64,000 bases of DNA from Chara braunii. Lineage: Eukaryota > Streptophyta > Charophyceae > Charales > Characeae. Of this stretch, positions 9,648 to 20,825 are shown piece after piece; positions within the stretch are counted from its first letter, which is position 1; every line of letters starts with the position of its first letter. The notes beneath the pieces are model-generated. The model searched no databases. It was not told where the DNA came from and saw only the letters and a program-made list of their open reading frames with translations. The stretch lies in the NCBI GenBank assembly GCA_003427395.1, contig BFEA01000286.1:1202881-1266880 (forward strand), in the 5' to 3' direction. Both the position numbers and the translations under genes were made by a program.

Positions 9648-12600
9648 CTGTAACACAAGGAAGTCAGACACAGATGAACCTTATATTTGATGAGTAATCC
9701 AAACCCAAACACTATGGATCGATAGGAGAAGCCACAGACCATGAGGGAGATTCACCTACATTCTGTCCAAAGCATCCGTGCAGAGAGTAAATCACACTGG
9801 CCCAAGTCAATTACTGTTGTTTTGCTGAGAAGAAGAAACCCCCAACCCATATTCTCCCAATACTTCCCCTACAGCTCCTTAAAGACAGGGGATCTCCCCA
9901 GTCCTACCTTTTTGCTTAGTCGTGTCCTTCTCTGCTTAATAACATATACATTGCCAAAAACTTGCACTGCCGTCTCCTTTACCCACACTTTGATGTATCA
10001 CTGTGCACCACGGGGATATATGACAAGAGAAATGTCTGCTGCAGACAAATTTCGACTGCTTCTAACTGCTCAGACCCATTCGTACTCCGCTACCGAGCTT
10101 ATCCACAGCAACCTGGATTTACATTGGCCCACTCTACGCCCCCTTTCCAGCCCCCCGGCCCGCCATTCTTTGATTAACCACTGTACACAGGGGGTAATGT
10201 TGCCAAGAGAAAAAGCCCGCTGCACGTAAATTTCCACAGCTTCCAATTGCTCAGACCCCCTCCTATTCAACCACCCAAATTATCCATACCAACCCAGACT
10301 TGCCGCAGTCAATGCAACAACCCCTTAGCAGCCCAGGGTACCTAAAAAGACTAATGCTTGCTAATCACGCCCAAACACTGTAAGAAAGGGATGGCAGATT
10401 TTGTGCAAGAGAGAGCATTCTCTTCGTTTCGAGAATGCTGCTAACGTGCCTCACTCGCCTTCGCGTTCGAATCTGTACTTAAACCACCTGTTTAAACCAC
10501 CTGTACCTTTCCCAGCTATTGATCCCGACCCTAAAATCACCCTGCACGCCCCAAAAAAACGAACCAGCGGGCACCTCAATTTGGTGCCACTTTGGGCCAG
10601 TACCCAAACTCGAATGATGCAGCTGCATACCCCGGCAGATTCGTTTTTCAAGCCAGTCAAAGGAAACTAACCAGATACGAAAACTACCCACGGTGATCAA
10701 GCGAAACGGTCGCCCAGGTTCCAAATCTCGATTGCAGGGCAGTTCACTCCAAGTCTGCCACACTATCTCAAGCATTCCCACGCCGAAGTCCTTCGGAGAT
10801 GTCTGAACGAGTTCATGAACCCGTGGTGTAGGAGGGATTCCAGACCAGACATGGCAAGGCAGGCACAACGCAACATCCTCTCTGAATATAATCTCTGAAA
10901 GAATCTGAAAATCCTACTAGTTCTAATCAGCTATTCCAAACCAAATATTGAATTAAACCACCCATATTTGAGTTCAATTTCATTGCAGCTTTGGTTTCCT
11001 GCTAGGAGAACATCATTCTGACAGAACAGACGTATCCGATCCAGGATACCACGAGGAGATTAACAACTCTTTGCTTAGATTTGAATCATCATTCTTTATA
11101 TCGCCTATGGAGGTGTGGTGTAGACAAAATGGATGTGAAGCGATTGCTGGAAGTTATGTGAAAGCTGTAAAGGAGGAAATCCCGGACATGGCCTCTACAC
11201 CCCCGGATCATGATCCATCTGAGACTTTCATTTGCCGTCAAGCTGTATATGCGGAAGGCGAGTCGTGCAAATATTGAAAGACGTGAGAGAAAGTTCGAGG
11301 GACGGAACTCTGGTAAGTGGAATCCAAAGAGAAATGGGGGCACACCTACGAATTACCAAAGAACGAGGGAGTTTCTCGGCTTAGGTCGATTAGTCCATCA
11401 TTTTCTGAACGCAACAAGATAGGAGGCAAAATGGTGGCAAGAGTGCTGAACTGCATGTTGTTTTCACGTCCATGCTAACAAAGGAAGCGGCATTGAATAC
11501 AAACGAAACGTTAATTAACCCCCCCAACTCATCCATCCTGCAGGTGGTATCATAGTTGATTGAAGAATTTCGTAAGAAAAGTAACGAGGTGGTGCATATT
11601 GAGAGGAGAGGGAAGGGGCTCTATGACTGGTAGGCGATCAAGATGGCAGAGCTTTGAATATGCCTTGAGTTTGCAATTGGGAATACCTTGTTCACAGCAG
11701 CAGGAAGCTATAAAAATTCTGCCAGTTGGTATCCTGATGGGCAAGAGTAGCAGCCCACAGTCGGCAGGCGTTCTATGTCTTGGATCTGAGTGAAAGTTTC
11801 TGCAAGAACAGGTAAGCGACTGCGAGTTGATTACGTGTAAGGATGATCTGTCTATCGTTGTCTGGAAAGGTTGGTCTACTGAAGAAAAAGGAAGGGGATC
11901 ACAAAGAAACTGAGGGAATGAATGACTCGCCCTGACTCTGAAAAGGACAGATGAGGGAGAAGGGAAGGGGGACTTGTTAGGAAGCCAAGTGAAGATTAAG
12001 CATGGAGACAAAAAAGTGCCCGTACGGTATAAGCACAAAAACAAAGAATAGATATGACGAGATGAATGATTGAGGCACCCTACCCTCCCAGATTAATAGT
12101 CCTATTCTAATCGACATGCAGTAATTATGAGTGCACTTAACAGATTAGGGATGCTTACTCATCAGATTGATGGAATGTGATTTCCTTCCTTGGAACTGAT
12201 GGGGGAGCTCAGTTCGGGTAGGTTGCATCCTGGAGTGGGATATCCGACACACACGTTCGCATTATGGAAATTTGCAAATAGGTTGATCAACAACTCTTCC
12301 CACTGGTAGGCGATCAAGATGGCAAATCTTCGAATATGCATTTATATACCAGTAGGAAAAGTAATTAGCATTGGCGGTATCATTCGCACCTGAATGAGAG
12401 CATTGGCAAAAAACACTTTGGGACAACAGTTGGAATTTTTGCTCACGGAAGAAAGATTGGCGGTATCATTTGCACCTGATTGAGAGCATTGACTGCTGTC
12501 AAAATTTGCCTCATGGCCCACTTATAAGCATTCTTTGCCTCCGACCATTACATTTGGCACTGGACGTTCAGAAAAGAAGAATCAACATAGGTGGGACCCA

Positions 12601-14054
12601 GCCCTAAAGGTTACGTGTCCAATTACATTATCAGTACCTCTCTTTCTTTTGGGTTGCGATGCAGGCAAGCCACCGTGCACACCATATTACTGCTGACTGA
12701 AAACACGATCGCAGTCACGTCCTCCTATTTACCTGGGCAAATTTAGCGCAGAACTGAGACCAAAATACCAGCGCCTTGAAAGATGGAAACACTAAGACAA
12801 ACAGGCACCCATTTTCCCAATCTGTCACGTCTTCTAATACAAATTCTCCTCCTGCCGTGTCTCCTGCATCATGTTCCTCTCCATAACCCTCCACTCTCCT
12901 CACTTTATGTTGAACGTCGACTCACAAGTGCCTAAAACCGAAAATAGAAGTGTCTGCTACTCGGCTCGTACTGGACACAGGTTCTCAAACTCTGGGACCA
13001 GGGTAAAAGGGCCCTGTGCCAGAGAGGAGGTGCTCTGACAGCCCCTCTTCTACAATCCGTGGATCAAGGATGCCCAAGGCAATCCATGCACTGTCACAGC
13101 TAAAGATGCAATGGGGCACCTGGGTAGAGCACAGTGTGTGGCAGATCAAGCATCTCTCGCCGGACGAAAAGTAGCAATGGATCACAACACGCGACCTTTG
13201 AGCTCAAATGAAAGGGAATCACAGACTACTGGAGAATCATATCTATCCCAGCGGATTGGAGACGACTTCTGGAAAGAGGCCCCCATTGGGTCCGTGGGGA
13301 AAGAGCCACATGGCAGCACGAGGAGATAACAACGGAAGCCTTCCGGTCTGTGGTCAGGTCGGCCCTGGGAGGGAGACGCTGAGCATGGATACGTATAAAA
13401 TAGAGAACCCCGGATCCACCAACAGTCCCCTGGACAAAACAACCTGCACCCCTGTTACAATTCATTTGCATGCGGTTCGCAAGGTGCAGGTGATAGAGAC
13501 GGAGGACTACAGCATCTATATCCCAACAATTCCGGTGGAGGATTGAGAAATTGATCATGTTGAGTAGGCATCGAACCTCAGAGGAGCCACATTAAAGGCA
13601 TCCAAACTGCACCCTTAGCGTTAACAATTTAACATACTCCATTATACAACTAGACTTGGCTACCAACTCAGAAAACACTATCCTCACGCAGCACCCTTAG
13701 CTAAATGATGGGAGGATCAAAAATAGGGTTGACTCGGTCGCAATAACCCCACTTCCCCTGTCCCAAGTTCACACTATACGACTACGTACGGTTAAGAGTA
13801 TGCAATGGTTGATCTGTCATGTCGCACTATGAACGCATGGCTATACGAGTGCTGGATTCAGGAACATAAGGACCCCTCAAATGCATTATGTGTGCAACGC
13901 ATGAAGGTCCACCCCCAGACAATGTCACACTGCCTACTGACCTGTCCTGAGGCTGCATACTTATGGGCAGGATTGCAGACGGCTCCTTTCCAGAGTACAA
14001 GGGGCCAAGCTCCCTAAGCCATGCCAGCAATGCAAGAAACGCACTTTTCAGCTC

Positions 14055-14735
14055 TTAAACCACTAGTACCCGAAGAGTTCGGAGGTTCCAGAGGCCTAGC
14101 AAGAAGAATAAAATTTAGTTTTATACTGCCCACACGTGAAAGGCAAAATCTAGGAGGCCGTGCTCACAGTGCTCCTTCAAAGAATGAAACTTACACCTAA
14201 AACGATCAGATTGTGGATGTTGTTGTTTTCTTTTTTCTCATTCTTTCCATATTCTCGTGGGTCCCCTGCCAGCGAGGCAGGGTGTACTGCATGATCTGCT
14301 CAAGCTGTGTTTCCTTACAGGATTGTTACCGTGATCACACTGGCACCATCCAGCCAATTTTCACGGCCGAATCTGTGCTGCCTCTTCTTTTTCCTTTCTT
14401 CTCTCTCGAATCTGACAAACTGGCCACGGAACTTAGACACCCTCAACGAGAGCACACTAACACTACCACCTGTCTCTTATACACATCTAGATGTGTATAA
14501 GAGACAGCCCTAACACTACCACACCCAAGAATGTATACAACTTCATTTCGCGGTCATAACAATGTTTCCTTCCCCCCCCCCCCCACTTCTTTTGTGACTT
14601 TTCTTCTTTTTCTTTCAAGTTCTGTCTGTGAGAGTGCAAGAAAAGAAAATAGAGTGGGACCCACACTCGGCAAAACTCAGAGCGGAATGAAATTCAAGCT
14701 CGGCAAAAAAAGGCTCGGAAGTACTAGTGGTTTAA
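14055..14735. mobile_element. Candidate element with CTTAAACCACTAGTAC ends
   Basis: CTTAAACCACTAGTAC at about 14055 and its reverse complement GTACTAGTGGTTTAAG at about 14720 could be terminal inverted repeats of a ~680-bp element. The last ~150 bp (14585-14742) recur in the same orientation at about 18228-18385, including ACTCGGCAAAACT and GCAAAAAAAGGCTCGG. Similar end motifs occur near 10474, 23030 and 27752. No transposase frame is visible, so this would be a non-autonomous element. The adapter at 14470 lies inside it. Confidence 0.45.
14470..14507. other. Nextera mate-pair junction adapter (assembly artefact)
   Basis: The 38 bases are CTGTCTCTTATACACATCT followed directly by its reverse complement AGATGTGTATAAGAGACAG, which is the Nextera transposase mosaic-end junction. 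The native motif CTAACACTACCAC stands on both sides, so the true sequence probably has one copy and no insert. It has no biological meaning. Frames read through it give the well-known artefact peptide YTHLDVYKRQ. Confidence 0.98.
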
Positions 14736-15227
14736 GATAGTACAAGAAGGGCCAGTGCGGCTTCGCCCGCATGACATAACAGGTCAGTTTCCTTGATCCA
14801 ATCGCTCTAAAGCACACGGACAGTGAATCCATTTTTTAAGCAATGACGTATAGAGCAACGACAATTAAAGAACGTAATCACTACAGTACAGAGATACCGA
14901 ACCAAAGAGTCGGGGTGGCCTACCCCTTCCCACCCCCACCCCCCAGTTCAGACTGTTCCAGCCATTTGGGAGCCCCAGACGTTCCAAGGGTTAGCAGCCC
15001 CTCTGGCCATTGAGGAGCCCCAGATGTGGGCTTAAGATTCTTTTTTCTTTTTTCTTTTTCAGTACGAAATTATGTACCCATAAAAAACGGCCAGGAAATC
15101 CTGGCCTTACGGGTACCACCCTTGAGTTTGTTTTGTTGTTTCTGAAGAAAGTTCCCACTCTTAGAGTTTAATTGGTTCAAACGCACCACTCTTCTAGATT
15201 CAAATCCTACCAGGCGTATCTGGATGG

Positions 15228-15300
15228 TGGTGTATAGCTTAGTTGGTAGGGCATTGGGCTGTTAACCTAATGGTCGCAGGTTCAAATCCTGCTATACCCA
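15228..15300 (+). tRNA. tRNA-Asn (GUU)
   Basis: A 73-nt cloverleaf can be folded. The D arm begins GCTTAGTTGGTAGGGC. The anticodon arm is TTGGG-CTGTTAA-CCTAA with anticodon GTT and one G-T pair. The T arm is GCAGG-TTCAAAT-CCTGC, and the acceptor is TGGTGTA paired with TATACCC. The first acceptor pair (T-C) is mismatched and one pair is G-T, so it may be a relic or an organelle-derived copy. No CCA is encoded. It lies in cyclin intron 5 on the opposite strand. Confidence 0.8.
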
Positions 15301-15454
15301 TAAGGCCAAGAAGTGGGGTAGACATGCTTATACTCCTTTCCGGCAACGGCTATGGGGACTAGATGACCCATTGCAGCTTCGCTCACAAAAACAAATATGA
15401 CAGACAATTCCTTCAAGGTGGAGACACCTACCGATGAGAACTCCCTAACTCCCT

Positions 15455-15459
<5 letters not shown>

Positions 15460-15515
<56 letters not shown>
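15460..15515. repeat. Compound (CT)n(CA)n microsatellite
   Basis: A CT run of about 14 units passes directly into a CA run of about 12 units. Confidence 0.95.
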
Positions 15516-15521
<6 letters not shown>

Positions 15522-15976
15522 GAAAGAGGGCAACGAAAAAGAAAACCGGATACAAAGACCGCGCCGTGTGCCCCACGCTGTGCCCAAGCCTGATAAAAAG
15601 ATCGGGATACAAAGATCGCACCATGTGTTGCTCGTTGTGCCCACGCCCTGTGTCACGTGTGTGTTCCCGTGTGCATTCCTTCATTTTTGTGTGCATGCGT
15701 GCGTAGGTGGGTTGTCATCTTCGCTCTGCACAAAACTGTTTCGTTGGACTCTCACCGACTCATCAGGAGGTTGAAGCCCGACAGTCTGCCCACGATGCAA
15801 TTCCACACTTGCATGTGCGCATGCGCCCGTGCCATGCCATGTTTGCTACACACAATTCCGCAAACGCAGACATGCCCGAGAGAGAGAGAGAGAGAGGGAG
15901 GGAGAGAGAGGTTGTCCTCAACCGTGAGTAACAGCCATCAGTCGCACAACGGGGCCGAACGATGCAACGCGTTGAC

Positions 15977-16424
15977 GAGTGTGCCCGCCTAGAGTCCTTT
16001 GTCGGCTTCACTAGGTGCGGTAGAGGCAGGCCGTTAGACTGGAGTAGGGCGAGGAGGCCGCCCTGCAACGGCCCAAGGCCTAACAGGTAACGGGCGGTTC
16101 TTTCACGACGGGCCCTCTTTCCAACGGCTGCAACTATCCAGGCCATCTGCGGTCCTACCGGGGCGATCGCTCAAATCCTCCCGAGATCTTAAGACTCTAA
16201 GAGTGTGCAGGCCTAGAGTCCTTTGTCGGCTTCACTAGGTGCGGTAGAGGAAGGCCGTTAGACTGGAGTAGGGCGAGGAGGCCGCCCTGCAACGGCCCAA
16301 GGCCTAACAGGTACCGGGCGGTTCTTTCACGACGGGCCCTCTTTCCAACGGCTGCAACTATCCAGGCCATCTGCGGTCCTACCGGGTCGATCGCTCGGAT
16401 CCTCCCGAGATCTTAAGACTCTAA
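15977..16424. repeat. 224-bp tandem duplication
   Basis: Two head-to-tail copies (15977-16200 and 16201-16424) differ at only a few positions. Each begins GAGTGTGC and ends AAGACTCTAA. Both include GTCGGCTTCACTAGGTGCGG and CGGGCCCTCTTTCCAACGGC. A third repeat start (GAGTGG) at 16425 leads into the foldback below. The near-identity indicates a recent duplication or an assembly duplication. Confidence 0.92.
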
Positions 16425-16547
16425 GAGTGGGGGACTATCCAAGCCGTCCACCTTGCTGGACGGGCTGGATAGTCGCACGATCCTAAAGTCTTAAGATCAC
16501 GCAGAAATCCGAACCGTCAGGCCGGTAGGACCGCAGGTGGCCCAGAT
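16361..16547. repeat. Foldback at the end of the 224-bp repeat
   Basis: The core is a hairpin at 16433-16474: GACTATCCAAGCCGTCCA and TGGACGGGCTGGATAGTC, with a 6-base loop and two mismatches. Outside it, GATCTTAAGACTCTAAGAG on the left faces CCTAAAGTCTTAAGATC on the right, and CTGCGGTCCTACCGG faces CCGGTAGGACCGCAG. The whole ~187 bp can fold back. The left arm is the end of the tandem repeat, so the right arm looks like an inverted copy of the same sequence. Confidence 0.8.
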
Positions 16548-16927
16548 CGTCCAATTCTCACCTTAGCGATTCCTACAAGTGTAGGGAAATTGGTTTGCGC
16601 ACCGCACTTAGGATGTGGCCGCACTTTGCACCTTGTGGGTTTGAGTCTCGCTAGCCGTTCATGTACCTCACAATTCTCTAAAATCAAAGGCTCGAAGAGC
16701 AATACTTGTGAGATCTTACGGTTCATACTTCAATTTGGGTTTTTTTGGTACCATATTCTGATCTGACTCGACATCGACTAGGAATTCTTTGGCAATCAAA
16801 TCATAAGATCAGATCATGAAAAGCATACTGCAAGTAGAGAGTAGAATTAACACCATAGATTCAAACGCATTCAAAGTTTCCTGTTTGAAATAGTCAAAAC
16901 ACATCAAAATGGTGCTGGCAGGGGTGG

Positions 16928-16967
16928 NNNNNNNNNNNNNNNNNNNNNNNNNNNNNNNNNNNNNNNN
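16928..16967. other. Assembly gap (40 N)
   Basis: Forty undetermined bases inside cyclin intron 5. Confidence 1.
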
Positions 16968-17141
16968 AAAGTCTGTGCCTGACAAATTTCACGACATTAT
17001 GACAAACAAACAAACAAACAAACAAAAAACTCAAAATCACAGAAGAAATGGCGGTGAAACATATTGAATAGACCCACATTTTTTTGCATTTTTTCTTTCA
17101 ATTTTGCTTCTTTTTTTCCCCCTTTTTTGTCTTGCCATATT

Positions 17142-17202
17142 AAATCAATCAGTCAATCAATCAACCAACCAATCAACCAATCAACCAATCACTCAATCAA
17201 TG
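17142..17202. repeat. TCAA/CCAA tetranucleotide repeat
   Basis: Imperfect tandem TCAA and CCAA units. A short CAAA run stands nearby at about 17004-17026. Confidence 0.85.
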
Positions 17203-17740
17203 GTACTTAAGCTGGGTAGAACTATATGGGGTAGGCGGCGCTACGTCGACTAGGAGGTCCCTTGGTAGAACTAAGTGGGCTCCATCAAAAGTCAAAACCC
17301 CAATTCACTTGATTGCTACCGCGGCCCAAAAATTGCGGAACGCAGGGGGGTGGGACAGAGGCGAAGGATGGGTCATCAAACAAATGATCCGCCAACGGGC
17401 CTAGACCGGTCGGTACAACCAAGTTCACCCTGGAATGACAGGTATAGAATAAAATAATTCTGAAATGAGTGTATGCAGTCAGTTTGAAGATGATATCTTA
17501 AAGTCATCACCCCACCTACCGATACTTCTAAGGCTATACAGGGGACCCCTGCAATCATAGCTACCCCACAATGAAGGGGTTGCATGTTGCCCCTTACCAG
17601 GGTTCGGACGCCGATTTGGGCCCCAGCTACCACAGAGACCAAGCATTTTGCCATTTTCATCTCCCCTTGCCCACAATGAGTACTAGCATGTGGGAAGTTT
17701 GAAGGTAATTCTTCAAGGGGATAGCCTTGAGAAACTGAGG

Positions 17741-17876
17741 GAAATCCTTTGGAACATCTGTCAAAATTGGAATGATACAACGAAGATTAGCATGGACCCT
17801 TGGAATGATAGAATGAAGATTAGCATAGCCCTTATGCATGGATGAAATGCAGAAATAGACTAATGGTCGATTTTTT
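17741..17876 (+). pseudogene. Doubled U6 snRNA relic
   Basis: Copy one (about 17741-17800) has CATCTGTCAAAATTGGAATG, GATACAACGA and AGATTAGCATGGACCC, matching the 5' and central parts of plant U6. Copy two (about 17801-17876) restarts at TTGGAATGATAG and continues through AGATTAGCATAGCCC, GCATGGATGAAATGC and AATGGTCGATTTTTT, matching the 3' half and terminal T run. The ACAGAGA box reads ACAACGA in one copy and AGAATGA in the other, so neither should be functional. The join looks like an internal duplication or two overlapping insertions. Confidence 0.85.
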
Positions 17877-18227
17877 AAAGAGCGAAAATAAAAGGTGAAA
17901 GAACACCAATTGGTCGATGAGAACAAAGGAAAGGATAATAGAGCACACAGATCAAATAAGGAGAGCTTGTACATAAGACACAAATCGAGTGTGAAGTGGA
18001 AAAGCGAGGAGAACTGTGGAAAACAGTTGATATGCAAATGTGATTAGTCATATAAATCCTCTATACATGGCCGCAGTAGCGTTTTCAAATTGACTTATGT
18101 GAGGGTTCATTTGAATAGCGAGTGACGATGTCCGTTCGCCTGTGATACATTTGCATCTTGCAGGCCTCTTGATGAACCTGGGCATTGATGTTCATCAAAA
18201 GTTCAACAATGGTCCATTATTTTCCAC

Positions 18228-18390
18228 CCCTTCTTTTGTGACTTGTCTTCCTCTTCTTCTTTTTGTTGTTCTATTTGTGAGAGTACAAGAAAGTAAATAG
18301 CGTAGGGCCTACACTCGGCAAAACTAGAGCGCAGTGAAATTCATGCTCCGCAAAAAAAGGCTCGGAGGTACTACTCGTTTAAGACAGTAT
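18228..18390 (+). repeat. Second copy of the 14.6-kb dispersed repeat
   Basis: It shares CTTTTGTGACTT, TGTGAGAGTACAAGAAA, CACTCGGCAAAACT, AAAAAAAGGCTCGGA and GTTTAAGA with 14585-14742 in the same order and orientation. It probably represents one end of the candidate element there. Confidence 0.7.
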
Positions 18391-18663
18391 CCCATCTTGA
18401 CTATCTGGAAGCGGAGGAGCCAGCAGACGATTGTGAAACGGCATATGCACGGACAGGAGGAACGGGACCCATACCACAGTCTACTGGGAACAGGCATTCA
18501 CGGCAGCTACGAAGATAGGCAAGGTGGCCACGGGCATTAACGAACCGTTCTCAGCAAATGGTCCCATGCCAAGGCAAGGTGGCCACATTCGAGCGGCATA
18601 AGCTATTGTTCCATGGGTGGCCAAACCCACCCGGGGTGGAGTTAGCAGAAGGTCAAGAAGCAC

Positions 18664-18760
18664 AGGGTTTAAGGTTTAGGGTTTAGGGTTTAGCTGACGG
18701 TTAAGAAGGACAGGGTTTAGGGTTTAGGGTTTAGTATTCAGTGTAGGGTTTAGGGTTTAG
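18664..18760 (+). repeat. Interstitial TTTAGGG telomeric repeats
   Basis: Three short blocks of the plant-type telomere repeat, at 18664-18693, 18713-18734 and 18744-18760, are separated by unrelated bases. Nothing suggests a chromosome end, because the cyclin gene continues on both sides. Confidence 0.9.
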
Positions 18761-19050
18761 GACAACAACACAGGCTTCCAACACAGGGTTCTCAGGAAAG
18801 GTAATGAAATTGACCACTTGGCAGTAGTGGTATGCGACGCTGCACCCGATTTCCAGCCAGGACATTGATAGATTTTTCAGTCCAGTTTCTATTTTTCTTC
18901 GAAGGGTTGCAGACTCTGGGACACAGGACCCAGTTTTGTCCAGCCTAACCTGGGTAATGACCCAAGCATTTTCAGGGTTGAGAAGTTGAGGGATTCCTGG
19001 CGTCTGGTTTCAATATTCAAAGCCGCATTTCTTGCAAAAAAAAAACAACA

Positions 19051-19055
<5 letters not shown>

Positions 19056-19091
<36 letters not shown>

Positions 19092-19166
19092 CCTGGACCA
19101 GCATCGGGTAGCAGCCCCTCAGTATAGTGCAGAAATGCGGAGGGCCAACAGCATCTGGCCAGCGGC

Positions 19167-19230
<64 letters not shown>
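19056..19230. repeat. Two (CT)n microsatellites
   Basis: CT runs at about 19056-19087 and 19170-19225, the second passing into a short CTAT run, with C-rich sequence beyond. Confidence 0.95.
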
Positions 19231-19237
<7 letters not shown>

Positions 19238-20591
19238 GTGGCTTGCTCTCTCTCCCTCCCCATCCCCCCCTTTCTCTCTCTTCCTCTATGTGGAAGGTTC
19301 TCCCACACCTTCTCCCCCTGTTCCCCCTTCTCAAGGTAATATCCTCCTACTGGTCGGCTACGGTAAACCTTCACATCTACTTTTACCACTGGCCTGCCCC
19401 GCATATGGTTTCGATGGGTGGACATTTTCATGCAAGTGTTTGTAAATGGCCTCCACCAGTAAATAAAAAACAATTCTTTGGGGCGCCCCCGAACGAAACA
19501 TTGTGCTGTTTGGCAGCGCTGTCACGGAGAGCAAACCACGCTTAGTACCGCTGCAGCAAAACGTTGTCCTCACCTCGCACAGAATGCGCCATTTTATACA
19601 CTCACCTTATCACATGAAAAGTCAGCCACCTACCGCGCTGTAACGCACTAGCCTGGAGTATTCAGTCTAGGATACTCCCTCGAAGGTTGTGCGCTCGATC
19701 ATGCAGCTCTAAAAAACATGGCGCCTGTGGATTGTGATTATTGAGGCGAAGGACGGCGAGCACGACTCTGATTGCGATTGATTGTTGCTGGAACAGCATG
19801 AGCATGACAATTATGCACTTCTGTGATCGTGACACTTGTTGACAAGATGCTGCTGATCGATATCAGTGGGTCAGCTCTCCTACAATTCTAGCCCAAGGGT
19901 CAGTTGTCCTACAATTCTATCCCACGGATGTGCATGTCGGAGGCCTTCCTTTACCTCCTATGCCAACTTTGGCTGATTTAAAGGGCTGGCACGTACTTAT
20001 GTTTGGTGGAATTGTATGAAACGCTCAATGTAAAAATTTTGCCTTCTGCATGGTGCGATTTCATCTATTACTTGCGATTTTACATGTCTGGTATAGTGGA
20101 TGCAAACACAGGGTAGGAATTTTCCCCAAGTGATGCCTTGAGTGAATTACCACATTTAATTTAATGAAAACCGTTTCGGGAATTGGATTTAAAGATTCGG
20201 TGCACAGCAAGGCTGGATGCGCTGTTGCTGGTTGTCAGTAGCTGTCTGTGCTCTGTTTTCTCGTTGTTTTGTTTTATTGTCATTTGGGGCGGAGTCCCGG
20301 CCATCGTTTTTTTTCCCCATTTTCTGTAACCGTGTGGGCATAGGGCTGCGGTGGTGGTGGTTTTCCTTCTGTGCGGTGGTGCCAATTTGCTTTTCCTTTT
20401 CCGTATTCTAGCAGCAGCGCAGAGCCTTTTTCTGTCCCCTGCTGGGCCTTTCCATGTCAATTTATTCCGTTCTTCCCCATCCGGGCAATGGCACCCCGTT
20501 TTATCTCACATTTCTCTGCATCGTTCTCCTGATCTCTTTCTTCTTCTCCATTATCCTCGCCCCATTAATCTCAACATTCTCTGCATCCAGA

Positions 20592-20647
20592 CAATCCCAA
20601 GACAGTGCCCACTCACCAACAATCCCAAGACAGTGCCCACTCACCAA
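20592..20647. repeat. 28-bp perfect tandem repeat, two copies
   Basis: CAATCCCAAGACAGTGCCCA followed by CTCACCAA is repeated exactly, ending 85 bp from the exon 5 donor. Confidence 0.9.
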
Positions 20648-20732
20648 CTGCACACTCGAGTGAAATCATATCCAACAGACCAATCGATGTACAACTTGAG
20701 ACTGGAGCATGAAGTTGTCATTCGATACTTAC

Positions 20733-20825
20733 CTCCACCAGCCAATCAATGAGAATCCCCCTCATGTTCGGATTGATGTCTTGCTGCAGAGTTTCCATAA
20801 AGTCGGCTCTCACCCACCGTTTGGA
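20733..20825 (-). CDS. A-type cyclin, exon 5 (MRAIL region)
   Basis: This 93-bp, phase-0 exon has the acceptor CGCATGGCAG and a perfect donor GAG|GTAAGT. It encodes residues 330-360: SKRWVRADFMETLQQDINPN and MRGILIDWLVE. MRGIL is this protein's version of the MRAIL hydrophobic patch, with the patch tryptophan (W357) kept. Known of the family: the patch binds RxL motifs of substrates and inhibitors. FME..Q.DI is typical of plant A cyclins. The frame joins exon 4 (LRVAE) and exon 6 (VAEEYKL) without adjustment. Confidence 0.97.

Larger units (their letters stand above)
9648..20732 (-). other. Cyclin intron 5 (11.1 kb)
   Basis: Bounded by the exon 5 donor GAG|GTAAGT and the exon 6 acceptor TTACAG. 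This is the longest intron seen. It contains an adapter artefact, a tRNA gene, a tandem duplication with a foldback, a U6 relic, telomeric repeats, microsatellites and a 40-base gap, listed separately. The parts 9660-14040 and 19350-20580 show no recognisable gene. Confidence 0.85.

Noticed and set aside
14471-14507. Natural 38-bp palindrome
   Set aside because: It is identical to the Nextera mate-pair junction adapter.
15160-15215. Possible second tRNA just before the tRNA-Asn
   Set aside because: GATTCAAATCCTACC resembles a T arm, but its stem does not pair and no anticodon arm is visible.
16590-16655. tRNA-like segment with GTGGGTTTGAGTCTC
   Set aside because: It has only a B-box-like motif. 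No convincing D arm or anticodon stem.
18664-18760. Chromosome end
   Set aside because: The telomeric blocks are short and interrupted, and the cyclin gene continues on both sides.
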